From NCBI GenBank assembly GCA_964036045.1, contig OZ038387.1:57444427-57508426 (forward strand): a stretch of DNA of 64,000 bases, given 5' to 3'. Every line of letters starts with the position of its first letter. The stretch's first letter is position 1. Both the position numbers and the translations under genes were made by a program. Under the pieces are notes generated by a model that was not told the DNA's origin, searched no databases, and saw nothing but the letters and a program-made list of their open reading frames with translations. Source of the stretch: Eutreptiella sp. 'Long Island Sound 2002'. Lineage: Eukaryota > Euglenozoa > Euglenophyceae > Eutreptiales > Eutreptiaceae. This document shows positions 58,006 through 64,000 of this stretch, piece by piece.

Positions 58006-59504
58006 AAGGGGACAAGCCTTACGACTCTGAAGAGACGTCTGATTTCAAAATCCAAGGCGACAAGTTATTTTGGCAAGGACGGATTTGTGTTCCTGATTGT
58101 CTGATTGACCAATATGTCAAACATTGGCATCGGAATGAGACAGCCCACACACATTCTCGTGTGCTGGAGCAGGAGCTACGCCACAGAGTGTACACAAGGG
58201 ACCTCAAGAGTGCCTGTGAACGAGTTGCCAAAGGATGCAAGCAATGTCAGGCGACCATCCCCAAGAATCAAAAGGCAGAAGGACTACTGAAGGGATTACC
58301 AATTCCTGAGAGGTTGTTCGACAAGGTGACGGCGGATGTCTTCGAGTTGGGACAAATCCAAGAGGAATGTCTCTACACGAGGAAGCCTATCGATGGGGTT
58401 TTGTTATTTCAAGACCGCCACAGTGGCTACATCCAAGTCATCCCTTGCAACACGAAGCATCTCACCTCTGAAATGGCTGCCAAGTGGACTGCAAGTCAGT
58501 GGATGAGTAACTGGGATGTTCCCAGTGAAATTCTGACGGACAGTGGGAAGGAGTTCATTGGGACTTGGTGGGAGAACATGTGTGCTCTATTGGGAGTGCA
58601 TCACCTTCGTGCCCGAGTCTACGACCATCGAGCTCTCCCTGCTCAACGCGCTGGAAGAATTCTTATCTCCATTCTGAGAAAATTCCTGGCGACTGAAAAG
58701 GACTACAATTGGTTGGAGACAATTTACTGTGTCTTGAGAAGATACCATCGCACCAAGAATTACACTGGATTAAGTCCGAATGAGCTTGTTTTTGGTCGAG
58801 AGAAGATGGGTCCAGGACCAGTGATGTATCATCCCAGGCAGTGCTACGACGCATCGCAATGGTTTGAGAAGATCAAGGATCTAGAGTCCAGGTGGATCCA
58901 AGCCAAAGTGGAAAGTCAAGCAGATTGGTTGAATTTCAAAAATAAGTCAAGAACGCAAGGAAAACCCTTCGAGAAAGGCCAGCAAGTTTGGCTTCGTAAG
59001 TCAGACGAGACCCTGAAGGACGAGAACAAATTGTTACCTTTGTGGGATGGCCCATTCCAAGTCAAGAGTCAACTAAGTGAGACTACATTCAACATTGAAA
59101 TTGAGCCAGGCAGGCATCAAGAAGTACATCGAGATCGTTTGAAGGCCGAAGTACCCTGCCCCAAAGGAAGGTTCAAGCCCCTCTATTGGACTTCGAAGTA
59201 CCTGAGCAACAGGAAGATGGTCACAAGCAGTTTTGAGCTGGAGAAGATTCTTGATTACAAGAAGAATGCTCGAAACAAGTGGTACTTTCTGTGCAGATGG
59301 AAAGGATTCGGTCCAGAGGAGGACAAATGGGAGCCAGCTTCAAGTTTTATCCATGGGTATACGGATACTTTCATCAAGTTCCTGAAGAAACACCCTGAGA
59401 TTGACAAAGAGCTCTCGCTGATCAAGGATTGTGTCACCAAGGAGGACTTACAAGCACAAGAAGAAGCTCCAATTGTGGCAGAATCTATTCGAGACAAGAT
59501 CTGA
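57948..59504 (+). CDS. pol: Pol part 3: integrase and chromodomain
   Basis: 518 codons, overlapping the previous frame by 58 bases in the -1 frame. An HHCC zinc region (HWHRNETAHTHS ... GCKQCQ) is followed by the integrase core: Asp at 58335-58337 (TADVFEL) and Asp at 58539-58541 (ILTDSGKEF). Where the catalytic Glu is expected, the frame reads LPAQRAGR with CAA (Gln) at 58644-58646. A GPF-type C-terminal module (LWDGPFQV, HRDRLK) follows, then a chromodomain (FELEKILDYKK ... WYFLCRWKGFGPEEDKWEP), expected to steer insertion to modified chromatin. The upstream end of integrase lies in the overlap, so a 1-base indel or programmed shift must join it to RNase H. Confidence 0.88.
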   Translation: MDEDVQGGQVLFGSVYHKLKGDKPYDSEETSDFKIQGDKLFWQGRICVPDCLIDQYVKHWHRNETAHTHSRVLEQELRHRVYTRDLKSACERVAKGCKQCQATIPKNQKAEGLLKGLPIPERLFDKVTADVFELGQIQEECLYTRKPIDGVLLFQDRHSGYIQVIPCNTKHLTSEMAAKWTASQWMSNWDVPSEILTDSGKEFIGTWWENMCALLGVHHLRARVYDHRALPAQRAGRILISILRKFLATEKDYNWLETIYCVLRRYHRTKNYTGLSPNELVFGREKMGPGPVMYHPRQCYDASQWFEKIKDLESRWIQAKVESQADWLNFKNKSRTQGKPFEKGQQVWLRKSDETLKDENKLLPLWDGPFQVKSQLSETTFNIEIEPGRHQEVHRDRLKAEVPCPKGRFKPLYWTSKYLSNRKMVTSSFELEKILDYKKNARNKWYFLCRWKGFGPEEDKWEPASSFIHGYTDTFIKFLKKHPEIDKELSLIKDCVTKEDLQAQEEAPIVAESIRDKI

Positions 59505-60839
59505 TCAGCATTTCGCTCGCCGAAACTTTCGAAAAGGTTTACGGTCGACATATACCCTTGGCATGGGGACAATACAGTCCAGACGCATCGTCTATGTGGT
59601 TCGATGAACAGATGATGGGACATTCTGGGGTCATCCTGGTCATTCCATCCATCATTCCCATCATGGTCATCATGTGAATCATGTGCTTCATCTCAGATGA
59701 TTCCAATCCGAAGATCCGATAGGCCATTATCCTCAACCACGACGACACTATCGCCTTTTGCTGTCGGCTGGACCCCTCTATTCGCCTTGGGAAGAACTCG
59801 TTCGAGTTCGTGCTCATTACAGAGATTCTGGCACATGACTGAGTCTGATCCATTTCATGTGTTTGACGGATCTGCTCAGAATGTGATTTCCATCACCTCT
59901 TACATTGAGACAGTTGGTTTCTCTTCCAAATGACCACTGTCAAAGGGCTTATATAGACCAAGTGACGACGATGGTGTTCTTACTTGTGTCGACTCGCTGT
60001 TCATCTGTGGATTGTGTTGGAATCCCCCTCAGAATCAGCTCAATTTTGGCAAATTCCCAGTACCAAGCATTGGATGCTTACACATTCTGGGACTATAACG
60101 AGTCAATTACCCCTTCTGGCTCATACTGGATTAAACATGAAGCCCTGGGAACAATACTGACAGTGTGGGGATACCCCACTGGGTTTTCTTGGCTATCATT
60201 ACTTTAAATGATTGGATTTCCATCATGGAATTCATCATCATCATGAGGATTTGACCTGGATTGGCTATGAATGAGAACTGGATTTCCGTTCAACACTACA
60301 CACAGTGTCTATCGACATTGAATTGGACCTATTTTGGCTTGCTGTGAACTTCGCCACCCTCAATCCGTGGGCGATTCACTGATTTTAGTCTCAATTCAGG
60401 CACATTTTGTACCATAATCTGGCATCTGGTCTCATGACTGCAAATGACACCAGCCAGTTTCACACATCTTGGACTCCATGAAGGGATACCCTATTTTTTT
60501 GACGCTCTACGACATGGCGACGCTCGTTTTCTGTTTTCTGGCAGTGGGATGTCAGATCCTGATTTCATCATGAATCATGGATCATGAATCATCATGTACA
60601 TTCTTCACTCAGACTTTCAATTTTCGAATTTTCGAGCTTGAACGAAGCTTTTTCTGTGTGCCCTGAGGTACCTATGCGTTTCATTCAAGTCGATGGCAAT
60701 CGCGGAGCACAGATCTCAGCACAATTTTGCTCAATTCAGCTCAATTTCACACATTTTGCCTTAGATTAGGCAGTTTTTGGTCACTTTCGCCGTTTCGTTC
60801 ACTTCACTTGACCCAGCCTGACATACTGGCGTATGTTTT
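59505..60839 (+). other. Non-coding 3' internal region of nested element
   Basis: 1.3 kb between the chromodomain stop and the polypurine tract. No ORF with a recognisable motif. Short CATCAT/TCATG repeats occur near 59640-59670 and 60225-60245. It could hold packaging or 3' processing signals. Confidence 0.6.
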
Positions 60840-60850
60840 CAGAGGGGGAG
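60840..60850 (+). promoter_or_regulatory. Polypurine tract of nested element
   Basis: CAGAGGGGGAG ends exactly where the 3' LTR starts. It would prime plus-strand DNA synthesis. Confidence 0.85.
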
Positions 60851-61330
60851 TGTAACGGCAGCAGTGACAGCACTCAATTATACACTGATGTGATCAGAAT
60901 TTCAATGATTCTCAGATGTACATTAGTGCAGTAAATTTTCCGCTTCATTTATTGTTTTCCGTTCGCCGCCAGATGTCGCCTGTGAGCGCGCGTCGAGTCG
61001 CATTTGTCTTTCGTGATTTCCCAATCAGATTTATTTAAATTATTTCGAATGATTTCACGTTGTGTCATTATGTGCGATGAATGCGCATTGAGATTCTATG
61101 TCTGCTCCATTTTTGTAGACTGGGTTTGCGTACTCTTCATATCTCACCATGGAGTTCAAAGGACTTACAAGTGCTTCGCATATGTCACTCCAAGAGGCTG
61201 GATATGGGTCTGAAGAGGGTCAGTTGGGTTCGGAGATATCAGGGGCAGTGTCGGGCGTTACGACCCCTGGGGCATCAAGGCTACAGGCTTCGCAATCACA
61301 AGAAAGATCAACCACTATGCAGCGGTTACA
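60851..61330 (+). repeat. 3' LTR of nested element
   Basis: 480 bases, about seven differences from the 5' LTR by eye. It is not followed by the TSD but by GCGG, a piece of primer-site sequence and an inverted LTR. Confidence 0.95.
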
Positions 61331-61344
61331 GCGGTCTGCTACCA
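61331..61344. other. Junction: filler plus inverted primer-site fragment
   Basis: GCGG (61331-61334) is followed by TCTGCTACCA (61335-61344), the reverse complement of the first 10 bases of the primer-binding site, contiguous with the inverted LTR. The inverted unit is therefore LTR plus 10 bases of PBS, as in plus-strand strong-stop DNA. Confidence 0.85.
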
Positions 61345-61824
61345 TGTAACCGCTGCATAGTGGTTGATCTTTCTTGTGATTGCGAAGCCTGTAGCCTTAA
61401 TGCCCCAGGGGTCGTAACGCCCGACACTGCCCCTGATATCTCCGAACCCAACTGACCCTCTTCAGACCCATATCCAGCCTCTTGGAGCGACATATGCGAA
61501 GCACTTGTAAGTCCTTTGAACTCCATGGTGAGATATGAAGAGTACGAAAACCCGGTCTACAAAAATGGAGCAGACATGGAATCTCAATGCGCATTCATCG
61601 CACATAATGACACAACGTGAAATCATTCGAAATAATTTAAATAAATCCGATTGGGAAATCACGAAAGACAAATGCGACTCGACGCGCGCTCACAGGCGAC
61701 ATCTGGCGGCGAACGGAAAACAATAAATGAAGCGGAAAATTTACTGCACTAATGTACATCTGAGAATCATTGAAATTCTGATCACATCAGTGTATAATTG
61801 AGTGCTGTCACTGCTGCCGTTACA
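61345..61824 (-). repeat. Inverted third LTR of nested element
   Basis: 480 bases, the reverse complement of the LTR, ending GCCGTTACA. It shares some variants with the 3' LTR (ATTTATTG, CCGTTC) and others with the 5' LTR (CCGGGTTTTCG), plus a few private changes. GCAGG follows at once. Confidence 0.95.
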
Positions 61825-61829
61825 GCAGG
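61825..61829. repeat. Target-site duplication, right (nested element)
   Basis: GCAGG, matching 51040-51044. Confidence 0.8.
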
Positions 61830-62207
61830 GCTTATCTTTTACTGTGTACTGCTGGTTCGTGCAAGGGTGCTGTTTGCAGGCTGTCCGCTGTAGGTATTTC
61901 TGGATTTGTTTTTTTTGTGTTTTTTTTGTGTTTTCGTTTTGCCAGCAACTACGAAATTGCTGACTGTCGCGAGATTTGTGCAGGTGGCCCATGCTACGGT
62001 TTTCCGGACCACGACGTAGTAGATACCATGTCAATAGTAAACAGTATAGAGAGGACCCACCTCAGTGGGGTAGTTTACAGGGACATGAGGCCCATGAAGG
62101 ACCACAAGGAGTTTGGGGTTGGCAAGGTAAGTGTGACAGATGCCAGGGTATCAGTTTTTATTTCAAACATTTCAGGGGTCTACTGTTGGTGCCCCCATGA
62201 AACGTTT
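61830..62207 (+). other. Outer-element internal region after the nested insertion
   Basis: Contains a 143-base exon-like piece (61984-62126) between TTTGTGCAG and GGCAAG|GTAAGT. The enclosed frame has 47 codons (PCYGFPDHDVVDTMSIVN). T-rich sequence precedes the acceptor. The family is not recognised. Confidence 0.35.
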
Positions 62208-62218
62208 TGGGAGGGGAG
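62208..62218 (+). promoter_or_regulatory. Polypurine tract of outer element
   Basis: TGGGAGGGGAG directly before the 3' LTR at 62219. Confidence 0.8.
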
Positions 62219-62704
62219 TGCAATACCCTGGGCATCAGACCCAAACACCAATGTGACAACCCCCCCCTTAGAACAGAATCCAGTGGGGTAAAAGAGTCAG
62301 AAACAGGAAACAGAAGCGCAAACAGACAGAGCGCGCGCACTTTGACAGGAAGCACGCGCACGGAGACAGCACAGAGACTGCGTTGCAGTTTCACAGGATA
62401 ATATCGCATGCAGGACACGCCTGAAAGATTACATTTTTATTATGGAGTGTCATGTATATTTTTCGGCATGCATAGTTTAGGTTGTTGTTGGCAGGCCCTG
62501 CAGTATTTTGTTGTGCAGGCATGCTAAATGAAAACTCTGTTCATTTATTGTAATCATGAATGACGCTCATCGTGCTCGCATTGTGGGATACTCAGGAAGG
62601 AGTTTGGAAGGATGAAGGAACTTTTGGGAAGTTGATTTTGAAAAACTAAGAGAACTCACGGAGAAAGAACCAGAACCCAAATATACCCCAACGGTATATT
62701 AACA
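62219..62704 (+). repeat. 3' LTR of outer element
   Basis: 486 bases, direct repeat of 48331-48816, followed by the CATGC duplication. Confidence 0.93.
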
Positions 62705-62709
62705 CATGC
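62705..62709. repeat. Target-site duplication, right (outer element)
   Basis: CATGC, identical to 48326-48330. Confidence 0.85.
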
Positions 62710-64000
62710 CCCTCCATGGACATAACTTCACGTTAAAAATACGTAGGAAACCAAGGAAAGTTTCTATGCAACACCAACACTCATGCGGTACACTCGAAAG
62801 TCGCATTAAAATATTCGGTTGCATGGTCCAAGAGTTATATATCACTTTCTACCCTCTTGACCATTATCCCTTGCAACACCGGGCATGTGTACACATCAAA
62901 GGCGTTTGACGCTTCCTAAACTAAGTTGAGACCAAGGCGATTCTAGCCCATATCTCAAAATTGTAACTCCTCGCCGTGAGCCGGAGATATGACCTTTCAA
63001 AGTGGCCTCACGAATCAATTTTGTTTCGCCTATATCTCCAAGAAAAATGAAGGAGACAACAAAAGGAAGGTTGATTCGTGATCGGGGAATAATGTAGGAC
63101 CACTCGAAATGCATCATATCAAGTGCGGCGACCTCGAAGTCGAAAATCCGATTCTGAATGTCTGAAAAAATCGGATTAATTTTGCGAGTGTATAACATGA
63201 AAATTGCGGAAGCAACGAACCCTTTTCTGATGAAATCTAACCCTTCATCGGGGTTTCTGCTCAAATATCTGGAAATAACACTTAACCAATCGGTTACCGC
63301 AAAATCGCGAGCCAACTGACAGTCGCCGATACATTGACAATCAGAACGGAAGGCTGAAAAATTACGGAAACATTATGATAAAAAGACCCTGTTGATTCCT
63401 GATATTCTGATATATAAATCTCAGCCGGCGGCGCCTCGGTTGTGAATGTGGCCGCTCATAGCTGGAATGGCCAAGCCTATCACACTATCACATCAGGTTA
63501 GGTCAGGTGGATGGGAGAGTATAATATCAGCCAATGGCGGCTTGCCGGCACGTAGATACACACCCCAAGTGACCCAAAGATGGCCACGGGGGTCCGAACC
63601 GGCTTCAACCCCCTTCTCAGAGCGTTGTATCCGCTCGGAGGTAATTGAAGAGAGGACGGGAGGACCCCAATGGGCTCCAACCCCCCCCCCCATGTCCCAA
63701 GGACACATGGAGGCCCCACATACGGTGTAGGTGTCCCCCATGCCCCAAGATAGGGGTGAGGACACTCATAATCGGTGCCCTCCGCCATATCCGGTCTCCT
63801 CTTGATCTACAACATGGACCAAGGGGATCAAAGATAGAGAAACGTCGTCGATGGATCCAAATACGTATACTACAATGAAATATATATGTGTGGAGACCGA
63901 GTGAAGGGGGTATATGGCCAATCAAGGCCCAAAAAGCCCCGGATGAACGCCCTCACCCGTCTCCCAAGCACAAAAACGAACAAAAATGCCAAGGGGGATC
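62710..64000. other. Right flank, no gene recognised
   Basis: A minus-strand frame of 139 codons (62896-63315) has no motif I recognise, and its reading may be chance in a repetitive, ATATCT-rich block. From about 63540 the sequence is richer in CCCC/GGGG. The window ends without a recognisable gene edge. Confidence 0.4.

Larger units (their letters stand above)
51045..61824 (+). mobile_element. Nested Ty3/gypsy chromodomain element, composite with inverted LTR
   Basis: 5' LTR 51045-51524, primer site 51525-51536, Gag and Pol frames 51343-59504, about 1.3 kb non-coding, polypurine tract 60840-60850, 3' LTR 60851-61330, a 14-base junction, and an inverted LTR 61345-61824. All three LTRs are 480 bases. 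Domain order is Gag, protease, Dam-like domain, reverse transcriptase, RNase H, integrase, chromodomain. Integrase after RNase H and a terminal chromodomain place it with Ty3/gypsy chromoviruses. The copy looks dead: a stop in the Dam-like domain, a frame change before integrase and a changed catalytic residue. LTRs differ pairwise at 6-7 positions by eye, fewer than the outer element's LTRs, as nesting order requires. Confidence 0.93.
48331..62704 (+). mobile_element. Outer LTR element (probably non-autonomous)
   Basis: Two direct 486-bp LTRs (48331-48816 and 62219-62704) begin TG and end CA. The element is flanked by the 5-bp target duplication CATGC (48326-48330 and 62705-62709). A purine tract, TGGGAGGGGAG, abuts the 3' LTR. 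The LTRs differ at about 11 positions by eye (about 2.3%). Without the nested element the internal part is about 2.6 kb. It has one long ORF (48854-49945) and no protease, reverse transcriptase or integrase motif, so it likely depends on another element in trans. The Ty3-type element at 51045-61824 is inserted into its internal part. Confidence 0.9.

Noticed and set aside
61980-62130. GGPCYGFP read as the GGPPCQGFS motif of a cytosine methyltransferase
   Set aside because: One Pro is missing, Gln is Tyr, and none of the following motifs (ENV, QxRxR) is present.
62896-63315. 139-codon minus-strand frame as a gene
   Set aside because: No motif, no context, and the sequence resembles repetitive flank; not supported beyond being open.

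Overview
The window looks like nuclear DNA of a photosynthetic eukaryote, probably a protist with a large, repeat-rich genome. Coding sequence is sparse. The one long host gene is split into more than a dozen exons by GT-AG introns, many over 1 kb. Simple-sequence repeats are abundant and LTR retrotransposons are nested inside each other. A decayed light-harvesting (chlorophyll a/b-binding) gene at about 42.6-43.2 kb points to a chlorophyll a/b lineage (green alga/prasinophyte, chlorarachniophyte or euglenid). I cannot name the species from sequence alone.

Layout. 1-5.5 kb: non-coding, with GA and ACCAACCGCC-type repeats. 5.48-6.26 kb: an apparently intact three-LIM-domain protein. 6.3-17.6 kb: no recognisable gene; a duplicated hairpin, two TGTGG arrays and a GT array. 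17.6-37.0 kb: a multi-exon gene for a protein kinase of about 940 residues. Exon borders and phases could be followed for 12 consecutive exons (19674 to 37006); the 5' exons are tentative. Its introns hold a non-LTR-type insertion with a 15-bp target duplication, a perfect 21-bp hairpin, a tRNA-like/SINE-like block and repeat families shared between introns. 38.3-41.0 kb: a 1265-bp tandem duplication of an already dead gag-like gene (minus strand). 42.6-43.2 kb: LHC pseudogene (minus). 43.2-48.3 kb: AT-richer DNA without a recognisable gene.

48.33-62.70 kb: two nested LTR elements. The outer one (486-bp LTRs, TSD CATGC) carries one unusual 363-codon ORF with octapeptide repeats and no visible pol, so it is probably non-autonomous. 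Into it went a Ty3/gypsy chromovirus-type element (51045-61824, three 480-bp LTR copies, TSD GCAGG, iMet-tRNA primer site, polypurine tract). It encodes Gag, protease, an N6-adenine-methyltransferase-like (Dam-like) domain, reverse transcriptase, RNase H, integrase and a chromodomain. The third LTR lies inverted directly behind the 3' LTR, inside the same target duplication, joined by a fragment of the primer-binding site. The element therefore seems to have integrated as an aberrant composite.

Most notable: (1) the inverted-LTR composite inside one TSD; (2) the Dam-like domain between protease and reverse transcriptase of a chromodomain element; (3) a Gag frame that starts inside the LTR and reads through the primer-binding site, followed by a UAG in a leaky-looking context; (4) the repeat-protein-coding non-autonomous outer element; (5) a kinase with an unorthodox activation segment. 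All domain calls are by eye from motifs; no searches were run.
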